This document shows positions 1-10,332 of a stretch of 64,000 bases of DNA, in pieces. The translations under genes and the position numbers were made by a program. How positions within the stretch are numbered: position 1 is the stretch's first letter; each line of letters opens with the position of its first letter. The stretch spans positions 372,001-436,000 of the forward strand of contig JAAVTG010000620.1 in the NCBI GenBank assembly GCA_011947345.1, read 5' to 3'. The notes beneath the pieces are model-generated. The model was given only the letters and a program-made list of their open reading frames with translations. It made no database searches and was not told the origin of the DNA. The DNA comes from Phytophthora quininea. Its lineage: Eukaryota; Oomycota; Peronosporomycetes; Peronosporales; Peronosporaceae.

Positions 1-414
1 CTGCTCGACGAACATTGGGGCCGTTGAAGGGCTTCAAGCTCCAAAGGCTCACATTTCACGATGGGCGACGCTGATTGGTCGGCAGCTTCAAGGTGCGCAT
101 CAAAGCATACCGGTACGGCTCGGTATCTGGTATCAGACGGTGTCATCATTTCGGCGTCATTGAAGCGGGTACGTGGCGCAGCACTGCCGGGCACTGCCCA
201 ATGAGTTTGGCGCTACGACAAGTGAGGGCGGTTGACCCGAACGAATGCAATGCATATCTAGTTGCTGCTGTGGCGAGCTTGATGCTGACTATGGCGCAGC
301 CAGGTTGTCTGGTCTTGCCGTCCACGGTATCTTGACTCGGATGACCAAGACTTTCCTGGCAGCAGAGGCGATGGTGCTTGACAACGGCCAGTGTAATGAC
401 GATCGGGTGATTGC
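1..414 (+). repeat. Left arm of a perfect 414-bp inverted repeat
   Basis: Bases 1-414 are the reverse complement of 1067-1480. Every pair I checked has coordinates summing to 1481, so there is no indel, and the longest chance reading frame in each arm translates identically. The left arm runs off the window edge, so the repeat may be longer. The right arm ends about 90 bp before the xylose isomerase start. The arrangement suggests a second, head-to-head xylose isomerase copy just outside the window. Perfect identity means a recent duplication, gene conversion or an assembly fold-back. Confidence 0.9.
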
Positions 415-1066
415 GCTAGGGTGTGTTATTAGCGCAACTGTTGACGGGTAATGCTGCCGCAGCACAAACTCCTCTGGTGGTGTTGCGATTTTACATGTAG
501 CGTACGCAGTTGCTCTAAAACGCCGGAAATTGGCGTCTCTTATCGCAACTAAAAGCTAGATAGGGGCCCAACAAGCTTTTGAGCCTCACCTTGGGCAACC
601 TCTCCGCAAGATCGAGTTGAATGCCGCCATCCATCAGTGTCGTAGCTATGCTGCACCACCAGAAAACCTGGTTGGCGTCGACACCAAAATCAGTCTTCGG
701 GCACATGAATACACAACCAGTTGACGACACAAGTCTCCTACTTGCCCTCTATTGTAAGACTTTCACGAACTGTAGACGAGTGGAACACTGGTAATCATTT
801 GTTCGTCATTGCACTCGGTCTCAACGCATGACATTCGGAATTTGTGCATTTCATTTCTAAGCCAAGGCTAGAAGAGGCTGTCGACACAATCGTCGAGGAC
901 ATCCTTAGCATATACTGTACCGACCAGCCCGATTGAGCTTATATATACGCGACAGCACAATGTCCGATTACTAGGCTTCATCATCCTTTCGCGCAAAATG
1001 GCGGAGCAATGCTGTCACCAGCCATTCTTCAAACGAACAGATTGCCAATATACTCCATTCAAGTAT
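415..1066. other. Spacer between inverted-repeat arms, no gene recognised
   Basis: This is 652 bp of unique sequence between the two arms. The only reading frames are short (71 codons or less) and resemble nothing I know. If a second xylose isomerase lies to the left, this spacer and the arms would form a shared divergent upstream region. Confidence 0.6.
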
Positions 1067-1480
1067 GCAATCACCCGATCGTCATTACACTGGCCGTTGT
1101 CAAGCACCATCGCCTCTGCTGCCAGGAAAGTCTTGGTCATCCGAGTCAAGATACCGTGGACGGCAAGACCAGACAACCTGGCTGCGCCATAGTCAGCATC
1201 AAGCTCGCCACAGCAGCAACTAGATATGCATTGCATTCGTTCGGGTCAACCGCCCTCACTTGTCGTAGCGCCAAACTCATTGGGCAGTGCCCGGCAGTGC
1301 TGCGCCACGTACCCGCTTCAATGACGCCGAAATGATGACACCGTCTGATACCAGATACCGAGCCGTACCGGTATGCTTTGATGCGCACCTTGAAGCTGCC
1401 GACCAATCAGCGTCGCCCATCGTGAAATGTGAGCCTTTGGAGCTTGAAGCCCTTCAACGGCCCCAATGTTCGTCGAGCAG
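1067..1480 (-). repeat. Right arm of a perfect 414-bp inverted repeat
   Basis: This is the reverse complement of bases 1-414 and ends just upstream of the xylose isomerase gene. An initiator-like string (CATTCCTCGATTC, from about 1490) starts ten bases beyond the end of this arm. The isomerase promoter core is therefore outside the part of the repeat visible here. Confidence 0.9.
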
Positions 1481-1573
1481 CTCGTGTGGCATTCCTCGAT
1501 TCGCCAAGCAGAGCTCAAGCGACTGCCCAAGCAACAACTACCACCACCCACCTACCCCAAGCAGCCCCAAACC

Positions 1574-2931
1574 ATGGTGCAACACCAAGTCAAGACGTAC
1601 TTCCCAACGGTGCCCAAGGTGGCGTTCGAGGGCAAGGCCACCAAGAGCGCGCTGGCCTACCAGGAGTACAACCCGTCCGAGTTCGTGATGGGCAAGACCA
1701 TGGAGCAGTGGTGCCGCTTCGCCGTGTGCTATTGGCACACCTTTGGCAACACCGGAGGCGACCCGTTCGGCGGCGAGACGTACACCAACCGCGCCTGGAA
1801 CGCGCCGCTGAGCGACGCCAGCCTGAGCCCGCGGGAGCGGCTGCTGGAGGCCGCCAAGTGCAAGGCCGACGCCGCTTTCGAGATGTTCACCAAACTGGGC
1901 GTCAAGTTCTACACGTTCCACGACGTGGACCTGGTGGCGGAGGGCGCTGACCTGGCCGAGTCGCAGGGCCTGCTGGACGACATCTCGGACTACCTGCTGG
2001 ACAAGCAGAACCAGACGGGCGTCAAGTGCCTCTGGGGCACCACCAACCTATTCGGCCACCGCCGCTTCATGAACGGCGCCAGCACCAACCCGGATCTGGA
2101 CGTGTTCGCCCAGGCGGCCGTGCGCGTCAAGAAGGCCATGGAGATCACACTCAAGCTGGGCGGAGAGAACTTTGTCTTCTGGGGCGGCCGTGAGGGCTTC
2201 CAGAGCATCCTCAACACCGACATGAAGGCCGAGCTGGACCACATGGCCGCCTTCTTCAAGATGGTCGTCGCCTACAAGCGTGAGCTGGGCGCCACCTTCC
2301 AGTTCCTCGTCGAACCCAAGCCGCGCGAGCCCATGAAGCACCAGTACGATTACGACGCCGCCACGGTCATGGCCTTCCTGGGCAACTACGGCCTGCAGAA
2401 CGACTTCAAGCTCAACATCGAGCCCAACCACACGACGCTCGCGGGCCACGACTACGAGCACGACATCTACTACGCTGCGGCCTACAAGATGCTGGGCTCC
2501 GTGGACTGCAACACGGGCGACCCGCTCGTGGGCTGGGACACGGACCAGTTCCTCATGGACGACAAGAAGGCCACGGTCGTCATGAAGAAGATCATTGAGA
2601 TCGGCGGCCTCGCCCCGGCGGCCTCAACTTTGACGCCAAGGTGCGTCGCGAGTCCACCGACCTGGAAGACCTATTCATCGCGCACATCGGGTCCATGGAC
2701 TGCTTCGCGCGCGGCCTGCGCTACGCGGCTAAGCTGATCGAGAAGAACGAGCTGGGCGAGCTGGTGGCGCAGCGCTACTCGTCGTGGAAGAGCAGTCTGG
2801 GTGAGCGCATCGAGGAGGGCAAGGCCACGCTGGAGGAGGTGGCCGAGTACGCCAAGAAGGCCGGCGAGCCTGCGCACGCGTCCGGCAAGCAGGAGTACGC
2901 CGAGATGCTGCTCTTTCGCGGCGTGCAGTAA
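1574..2931 (+). CDS. xylA: Xylose isomerase (one frame break)
   Basis: Bacterial-type xylose isomerase, interconverting D-xylose and D-xylulose; about 452 residues, the usual length of the long class found in Bacteroidetes and anaerobic fungi. Visible family motifs include FHDVDL (catalytic His region), FWGGREG, VEPKPREP, NIEPNH and GWDTDQ, which carry the metal and sugar ligands. The start at 1574 gives the expected N-terminus; the frame is open further upstream but carries no family sequence there. The frame breaks near 2619: a G is missing from a CCCCGGCGG stretch, and the C-terminal part (from about GGLNFDAK to the stop at 2931) continues in another frame. A single missing base restores full length. 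The enzyme is probably cytosolic. An ancient bacterial origin is inferred from the family type, not shown here. Confidence 0.93.
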
Positions 2932-3075
2932 GTCGTCGACCAAGACGTAGCAGTTCTGCAAGGACTCCACTCTGTCAGTGTTTCATCAACCGTAAGCAAT
3001 TGAAGTTTTGACGAAAGTGTGTTTGACTCCTGCTTTATTAGTGCTTAAATCGCGATGTCGTTCATGTACATGTAG

Positions 3076-3895
3076 CTACAGTAAAACGTGTCATCAGTGT
3101 GGGTGGGAGATTAGTGTGGGCGCACAAATAGCATGGCCCACACTAATTTGCTAGAGTCCGCACCAGCGGCCAAGTAACACTAATTAGCTGCCACCACAAG
3201 AGCCAGTAGAGCGCCAAGCAAGTGGCAGGGTTGGCTGGGGAAGAACATTTGTTATTCCGCAAAGAGCACGTGAGAGAGCAGACTCAGACCCCGGAAGGCC
3301 ATGATATTGTGCGGACTATCTAAAGGGCTCGATGGATAATGGAAAGAGTTGCAGCTTTCGGAGAAGCTTCAACACATTAGATTTCGTGACGATTTTGAGG
3401 GAAAACAGCCATTAAACATGTCGTTTTATAGATTTTACGATTCGATATTTTAAAAGGGTTCTGACACTTGGATAGAACCTCAACATACTATACAAAACTT
3501 ACATAAAATAGAATGGACTTCATTATACTACACATGAACTTTTCCTTGCAGTCATGGTCTTATTACACTTGTGTTAGCCCTCAATATAGTTGATTTGCTG
3601 AAGCTCAAGTCTTTCGACTGAGGGAAAAGGTGCTTCAAATGCCACAGATACACGAGGGCGTAGAGAGCGCAGCAACAAGCAGTTGGAACACATGACAAGC
3701 ACGAAGAGTAAATCGCTGTAGGTCATCCAACGGTTGTTTCGATTGATTATCAAGGCAGATTTTGGAAATAGCGGATTAACTTTGAAATGTCCTCATGGAC
3801 ATAATTACTGTGGGTGTACAATTACTGTGGGCCACACTAATTATCTGGCCTCTGTGGCGATATCCAATTCATAAATACTATGGGCCACACTATAT
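3076..3895. mobile_element. Possible relic of a pogo-type or other TA-inserting DNA element
   Basis: The left end begins TA-CAGTAAAACGTG and contains two AGTGTGGG strings. The right end, read on the minus strand, begins TATAGTGTGGCCCATAG and contains a second TAGTGTGGCCCAC. The opposed, subterminally repeated strings look like degraded terminal inverted repeats of a Tc1/mariner/pogo element. No transposase is recognisable and the exact ends are uncertain, so this is a weak call. Confidence 0.3.
3111..3146. repeat. Short perfect hairpin (11-bp stem)
   Basis: TTAGTGTGGGC at 3111-3121 is exactly complementary to GCCCACACTAA at 3136-3146, with a 14-nt loop. It lies in the presumed transposon debris, so I read it as a piece of terminal repeat rather than a terminator. 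Confidence 0.6.
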
Positions 3896-4192
3896 ACACT
3901 CTTCACTGAAGCTGGTTGTTCAAGTATCGACTGTTGTAGCATCCACAACATTGAGTGCACCATCAGAGCCCGTGCTACATACGTGACTAATCGTGAGTCG
4001 ATTCACGGTGTTCGAGCTTTGTGTTGACTCGGCGGCAGCCCATCGCACACGAAATCACCTGTACATCGCTTCACAGTGCCAGGATAGGATTGCTTTGGCG
4101 GCCAAAGCTGTAATCCGCCCCGACCTGACGCCACCTAGTTTCCGTCGTCGCAGCGACGTTGTACGGTTGCCTTCGTCCGACACTCGCCTCTT

Positions 4193-4208
4193 GCTCATTC
4201 TCCAAGTT
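4193..4208 (+). promoter_or_regulatory. Oomycete initiator (Inr) of the S33 hydrolase gene
   Basis: GCTCATTCTCCAAGTT matches the oomycete core promoter consensus GCTCATTYYNCAWTTT at 15 of 16 positions. It lies about 45 nt before the ATG at 4244, which supports that start and implies a very short 5' UTR. Confidence 0.75.
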
Positions 4209-4243
4209 GAGCCGTCGGCGACACTCCTGAACCCCAACCAAGC

Positions 4244-6036
4244 ATGCGGCTCCATCACGCGCTTCTGCTCGCGGCCACATCGCTCGCACACGTTTCGACC
4301 GCTACCAACTCAACTTCGGACAGCAAACTGAGCGGCTGGTTCTCCTGCTCGCAGACGACCTTCTCGGATGCAGACTTCACGGGCGCTCAGACTGCCGAGT
4401 GTGCAGTCTACAACGCCCCGATGCTACGAAGGAATCTGCGAGACGCCCGAGACTGTCGACAACACCGTCGAGATCTTCGTGAAGCGCTTCCCGGCCACCG
4501 TCAACCCCGACACCGCCGCCAACGTGTGGGTCTTGCAAGGTGGGCCCGGTCTGTCGTCAACCCCAAGTAAGTGTCGAAGCCTTCGACTCTGCTTGGGATT
4601 CGGCATCGTAACGCTTTTTTGCCTTGTAGTGGAATGGCCGATGCTCGATCTGCAATGGAAGCTGAATGGGACCGTGTACGTCTACACGATGGACCACCGA
4701 GGTACGGGTCGAAGCACACTTCTGGACTGCAAGGCAGCTCAAGCACAAACCACCGGACCCCCGGAGGCGCATTGGTCGAGCCATCGGAAACGGCTGCGTG
4801 TGCCCAGGCACTTCAAAACAGGTACGGAGACCTCGCCTCCTTCTTCATCACTACCGCGGCCACCGGCGTCGCGACTTTCATCTCCGAGTTCACGAATGAG
4901 GCCCAAACCGTCGTGTACGGCATCAGCTATGGCACGGCGTGGGTCGAGCGGCTCATGCACTTGAGCCCGCCGAAAGTGACTGGGTACGTCCTCGACAGCG
5001 TCTTGACGACGGCCGGGTAGCCCCAACCTTCGACTTTTCATCTCGAGACTCCGATTTTGACGAGGTGGGCGATGCATTCCTGGCTCGCTGCGCCGAGAAC
5101 GACGTGTGCAATCGCCGCTTTCCCAACAACAGCCTTCCTGCTGCGATCCAGGGGCTGATCGACTCGTTCGACAACGAGCCGAACTCGACGTGCGCCCAGT
5201 TATTTAACAACGTGAGGACCAACTTTGAAAGACAGACCGAGCCGGCGTCGTTCTCTCTTTGCTACACTCTGGGCACGATGCTGCTGTACGCCGACTTCCG
5301 CACGTTGATCCCGCCGTTCATCTATCGACTTGAACGCTGTTCACAGATCGACGTCGACGTCTTAAAACCAGCATTGAGGTGGTGGTACTACCCCAGCACC
5401 AGCCAAGATGTTGCGTATGCGTCGCAGTTGCTGTACAACCTCCTCGAGTTCTCCGAGATGTGGGAGACTTCTCAAATCTCCAAGGCCGCCATGGTCAAGC
5501 GCTTCACCGACACCTTCTACTCCGACGGCCAGGAGTACTTGCACACCGAGAGGTACTGCGCCTTCTCCAAGGAGAACTCGCCAACGTGCAACACGTATGG
5601 CTTTAGCAACTACGACGCCCACGGCATCATCTACGAGCGAGACCAATACTGGAACAAGAGCGCCACCATCCCAAGCCAAGCGAGCGTGCTGCTGCTCAGC
5701 GGCAAGATGGACGCCCAGACTCCGGCCAAATACGCCGAGGCGCTGCTCGGCTCGCTCGTCGGTGACAAGAAGGAACTCATCACGTTCGAACACGCCACGC
5801 ACGGCATCATCTCGTCGACCCCGATGAAGGACGACACGGACAAGACCTGCGGGATGGAGCTGCTGGTGTCGTACACGAGCACCGGCGGCGACCTGGCCCG
5901 CCTCGACAAGTCCTGCGTGGACGACATGCCCGAGCTCAACATGACCGTGCCGGAGTACACGATGTACCAGGTCTTCAACACGCCCGACGTGTACGACGGA
6001 GGCAACTTGGCGATCTCCAACTCGAGTTCGAGTTGA
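4244..6036 (+). CDS. Secreted alpha/beta-hydrolase, peptidase family S33 (tripeptidyl-aminopeptidase-like)
   Basis: The product begins with a signal peptide (MRLHHALLLAATSLAHVSTA). It then has oxyanion-hole motif QGGPG, the DHRGTGRS strand-turn, nucleophile elbow GISYG, Asp in SGKMDAQTP and His in HATHG. This is the order of the S33 / TAP-like family, which removes N-terminal residues from peptides, so it is probably secreted and used for protein digestion. One intron is clear: 4567-4629 (63 nt, GTAAGT..TAG), joining STP to MEWPM. Three frame breaks are seen: near 4424 (two bases missing or one extra), near 4755 (one missing in a GGACCCCC stretch) and near 5020 (one G missing before TAG). Corrected length is about 577 residues. 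The initiator at 4193 supports the start. Confidence 0.85.
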
Positions 6037-6519
6037 TACCACTACACGTGTCAGCAGGTGATCACCATTATCCAGTGCGTACTTTTCGGAAGCCAATACA
6101 AATTGGCTACTGTCGTCGTTATCGAGTTATCGGAAGCCGTCTTGCTACCAGCTACTAGCTAGTACTACACGCATTAGGTGCTTTCTGTGAGACCAACAGC
6201 TATTCAATACACGGTAACAGCGCACAGTTCATACACAGAGATGGTCTCGCTGATACAGGCGTGTGCCAGATGATCGCACAGACAGCATGGTAACGCCAAT
6301 CCCGCCGCAAGAGCCATCGTGGGGTTGCAACTCCGGTGCACTTCGGAAGTCCAGACTCACTTCAGGCCAACCCACCAAGCCCGCATGGCTGCGCTTATGG
6401 TCAACTCCATGCCACGGCACCACCATGATCAAGTCCCGGAGGACACGTCCGTAAGACACTCGCGCCTCGTTCCATGGTGGAAGCGCGACCAGCTGTCAGC
6501 TCAGTCAAGCTCGTCCACA

Positions 6520-6526
6520 TCACTTT
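6520..6526 (+). promoter_or_regulatory. Initiator core upstream of LtaS-like gene 1
   Basis: TCACTTT fits TCAYTYY exactly and lies about 19 nt before the ATG at 6541. It selects that ATG over upstream in-frame ones, and the resulting N-terminus aligns with those of the two paralogues. Confidence 0.55.
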
Positions 6527-6540
6527 TTAACTTCCCGGCC

Positions 6541-8924
6541 ATGGACACGACCATCCCGATCGAGGACGAGGTCCAAGACGCCGCCGAGGCCAAAGGTGAC
6601 AGCCTCCAGCGCCGCCAACTCCTCGACCTGTCGCGTCTTCCGTGGCTCGGCTGGCTGTTCGTCTACGTTGTCACGCTGCTCATGTTTCTTGTCTATCGAT
6701 GGCTCACGCTTGAGTCGTTGATCACCATGTATGGCACCGATAAGGACAGCACGCCCGGAGTGAAGGCTGGAGCGCTTGCGCTCGGCTTCCTGGAAGACTT
6801 TGTGTGTGCAACATACTTCGCTCTCTTGTTGTGGCTGTTTGACTGCTGGAAGAAGTCGATCCGCAAACGGACAACGTACCAGACGAACAGCAAAAACCAC
6901 ACGGCTGATAAGTGCACTGCCGTCGTCGATGGACTTGCCACTTTCCTTGTGTCGTGGGTTCTCTTCGTCGCCGTGATGCTGCCGTTTATTGCGGACTTGC
7001 TGTTCGTGCGCCTCCGAAACGTGCGCTTTACATTCGAGCTCGTGGCCATGGCCATCAGCGAGAAAGACAACCTCAGCTCGGCTCCGATCTCGGGCAAGCA
7101 ACTAGACCAAGCGTACGTCAACGTGGCTCCTGCTATCATCACGTCCGTTGTGTTCGCGGTGGTTCGAGCCTGTGCCTCGTGGACCGACCTCTCTCGATGG
7201 AATCCCGACGACACTCTATATCATTGCATTACCGGAAGCTCAATTTCGTCGGTTTGTCGTTCCAACCGCATTAAGATCTACCGACAGAGTATGCTGCTCG
7301 TACTTTTGGTCGTTGCGATTGTGGTGACACCAGCCATCGTTCTTGCGATCAGCTGCTCGTGCTCTTCGCTTGTGGCGTACTCGGCTTTGAATACGACCTT
7401 GAACGAGCTGTTCGTGCGTGCCCTACATGTTTCCTCCCAAGGGTTCGCGCCTTCCACTGCGGACGGAAGCATCGACTCGGCTGCGACGTATATTCATTCT
7501 GCCACGGAGGACTACGAGCTCTTCCGAAACGATTCACTCTACCGACGCACCAAAGGTTTCCACGGAGACCTCGCCTTCGACGTCAACGTCTCAAACGACA
7601 ACCCTCCCAACGTGTTGCTCATCGTGGTCGAGTCGTTCCGCTTCCACGACTCGCACTACCTCGTGGGGGACGAAGACCCGTCCAACCTCTTCAAAGGCTC
7701 CAACCTCACCGTGACCCCCAACTTCGACCGGTGGGCCAAGCGAGGCGTGGCGTTCAGCAATATGTGGTCGAGTTGGCGCACCAGTCGATCCGTCGAGAGT
7801 TTGCTGTTCGCGCAACTGCCGTACGACAGCGTGCCCAACTCCGGTACAAGTGGCGGCAAGGCGGATACCAAACTCTCTGGTCTGCCGCAGTTTTTCAAGG
7901 CCAAAGGCTACGAGCCGTTCTTCACCACTGGGTGCAGGACCAACTACGACGGCTGGGGCCCATTCCTGCCTTCCCATGGGTTTGATACTGTGTGGAACTC
8001 TGACGACATGAAACAACTAGCTGAGAGAGACTTGGGGATCTCTAGCAGCCAATGGAATGGGAAAGACAAGCGTGGCTTCAACTGGGGTGTCCACGACGAC
8101 TTGAGTTTCGAGCTACTGGGCAACCTGTTGATTAACAAGACCAAGGAGCAGAGTGACCGAGTCGCCAACGGGGAACCCAAGAAGCCGCTCTTCCTCACGC
8201 ACTACACGATCTCGAGCCACACGCCGTTCAAGGCCAGACCTAAATGGTACGCGAACGCCAAAAAGCCTGACTTCTCTGCGCTGTACGTTGGAGAAGATTA
8301 TTCAAAGCTTGTGAAAACTATCTCGAGATGCGCTACTTCACCGACGTGCAGCTCGGAAAGTTTTTGGACCGAATGGCCAACGAAAGTATCCTCAACGACA
8401 CCATCGTCTTTGTCGTGGGCGATCACGGTCAGGCTCCTGAATTTGGTGAAGACGTCCCCGAAGCTCGAGACTCTTCTGCCACTCGCGTGGCCGGCACAAT
8501 TATCGCTGAAGGACGACTGGGCGATGCCGTCGGTCTCATGATCCACGACGCCGTGGAGCAGTACGACATCCTGAACACGCTCGCAGACATCACTGGCGTG
8601 CCGGACGGAGGGTTTCTGCAGGACGGCGTGGGTCGGTCACTCAAACGCAACGTCACGTTCGGAGAGCGAGTCGTGTACAGCAACAACCCGAGCCGGAAGA
8701 TGTCGGTGGTGCGTGGCCATCAACGTCTCCGCTACGACGAGTATTCGGACTCGGTTCTGCTCCACAATGCCGACACGGACCACGACATGGTCGAAGATCT
8801 CTATGCAGTACTTAACCACTCCGAGAAATTTGACTGGAAAACTCTGAGGGAACGTGGCCGCCGCCTCAATGCATACTACACGAAGCGATGGCGAGGAAAA
8901 TGCTTGGTAGCAGCAGAATGTTAA
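6541..8924 (+). CDS. LtaS-like membrane protein 1 (alkaline phosphatase/sulfatase superfamily)
   Basis: About 794 residues after correcting one missing base near 8306, where the frame moves from EDYSK to NYLEMRYF. The N-terminal 330 residues hold five hydrophobic segments, then a large domain that should be extracytoplasmic. The domain has the landmarks of lipoteichoic acid synthase: IVVESFRF (metal-binding Glu), WRTSRSVES (position of the nucleophile Thr), HYTISSHTPF and VVGDHGQAP (Asp-His metal ligands). Those bacterial enzymes transfer glycerol phosphate from phosphatidylglycerol; the substrate here is unknown. It is strongly similar to the genes at 19805-22331 and 24301-26729, with identical runs such as GRSLKRNVTFGERVVYS in copy 2. 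A phosphoglycerol transferase or phosphatase role is inferred only from the fold and motifs. Confidence 0.85.
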
Positions 8925-9025
8925 CCTAGCATGGAATTGTGCGAAACGAGTAAAGAGTGTGTTTGCATCTCATTCGCACGTAGTACATTATAATCCGGAA
9001 ACCAAGTCCTTGGATGTCCTTAAGC

Positions 9026-10080
9026 CTAACTACTGGACTCGGTCGTTTTGGCTGTCGTCTTTGTAGCTGCCTTGGTTGGAGTTAATGTCGAAGACTGAGT
9101 CGCATCGTTGGTACTGCCAGTCTTTTGTGTTGTTGTCTTAGACTGCTGAGCTGTGCTCGAGCCATCAGCGAAGCCAAAGTCGAAGCTGAGACTTCCGGAA
9201 GCGGAATCCGAAGACTTGGTCTTGGTCTTTGGGACTGAAACCTTCTGTTTAGCCGACCCGGTCGTTGATCCATCTGCAAAGCTGCTACCGTCACCGCCAT
9301 TCAAAATATCCTTGATGTAGTCCATCACGTATGTGAGGCGCGTGTAGACGCCCGGGTGCTTGCCGCACTTGCCGCCCCAACTAGCAATACCCACAAGAAT
9401 ATCGTTCGCAACCAATGGTCCACCGTAGTCGCCATTGCATGAGTCCTTTCCGTCCCCCTTTCCAGCGCACATCATGCCTTCCTTGATGCGGTTCCGGTAG
9501 CTCTTGTTGCAGTCAGCGTTGGAGATGATGGGGATCTCCACCCCGAGCAGCTTTTGCTTTCTTCTCCTTTCTCGGTTATTCCCCACCCGACGATGGTGGC
9601 CTTCGTGCCGACTGTATTGTCCGAGCCGTCCTCCGCACAGAGCCCGATGGTCTTCTGCCTGGACGGCTTGGCCAGTTTGAGCAGACCGATGTCGTATACG
9701 TGGCTTTTTCGCTTATACTTTGGGTGTACGTAGCTCTTAACCACCTTGATGTGCTCACCCTTGGTGCCTGCACGGTCCGTCGAGCCGAGCACGGCGGTGA
9801 TGCCGTACTCCTCGGCACGACCGGCGCAATGGCCGGCAGTGAGGACCCATTGCGGGGCGATCAACGCTCCACCGCAGTACGACGAATCGAAAAAGTCGAT
9901 CCGCAGGTTCACCGCGAACGGGTAGTCGTTGATGTTGACCTCAGTGCCGCCGAAGATGCGGCTCTCCTGGTCCGCCGTCAGCCCCGTGCTCTCCTTGTCG
10001 GACCCTGTGTCGGTGAAGTCGTAGCTACGCACGACCACGGCCAATGTCGTGGCGAACGCGAGCACCTGCGCGAGCTTCAT
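9026..10080 (-). CDS. Secreted trypsin-like protease homologue lacking the catalytic Ser (GIP-like)
   Basis: S1-family protein with signal peptide (MKLAQVLAFATTLAVVVRS), a short propeptide, activation site RIFGG, His in TAGHC and Asp in YDIGLLKL. The usual GDSGGP is GDYGGP: the nucleophile Ser is Tyr, codon TAC at 9427-9425. The protein should therefore not cleave peptides. Phytophthora glucanase inhibitor proteins (GIPs) are secreted S1 homologues with damaged triads that bind plant endoglucanases, and this is the likely family; inhibition itself is not shown here. After the protease domain comes a Ser/Thr/Lys-rich tail of about 95 residues. One base is missing near 9555 (AAAA run between ESK and KLLGVEI). 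Corrected length is 351 residues. Confidence 0.85.
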
Positions 10081-10140
10081 CCTTTCGACCCGCCACCTGT
10101 ACGGCTTCGAACAGCGTGACGGACAACAGTGAAGAAAGCC

Positions 10141-10147
10141 AAAGTGA
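10141..10147 (-). promoter_or_regulatory. Initiator core of the GIP-like gene
   Basis: Read on the minus strand, TCACTTT matches TCAYTYY and is followed by GGCTTTC, close to the downstream pyrimidine/T-rich half of the oomycete promoter. It lies about 65 nt before the ATG at 10080. Confidence 0.5.
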
Positions 10148-10332
10148 CTGTCGATAGAGCACGAAGGCCGTCCCCATCTTACTAATGATCCTGGCCATAA
10201 TTCAGGAGAACGGAGAAGGCTTTGCCGTCGAAAATCGCAACCTTACCGCCTTCCATCAAGACAGGTGGAGTTCGTTTCAAAGGATGTTGTTGTGGTGGGC
10301 TCGAACCACGGTGTCAGATTGAGTGTCTCCTT

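Larger units (their letters stand above)
2932..4192. other. Long AT-richer intergenic region with possible transposon debris
   Basis: About 1.26 kb without a convincing gene. Both ends hold several short copies of GTGTGG and CCACACTAAT strings in both orientations (3091-3146 and 3804-3893), described separately. The middle is AT-rich and has no long reading frame. Confidence 0.6.

Noticed and set aside
75..335. 86-codon frame repeated at 1146-1406 on the other strand
   Set aside because: It is identical only because of the inverted repeat. It has no family match or codon bias and lies in an upstream region.
5362..6096. Long minus-strand frame (244 codons) opposite the S33 hydrolase
   Set aside because: It is a shadow of the G/C-ending codons on the plus strand; the real protein with its catalytic motifs is on plus.
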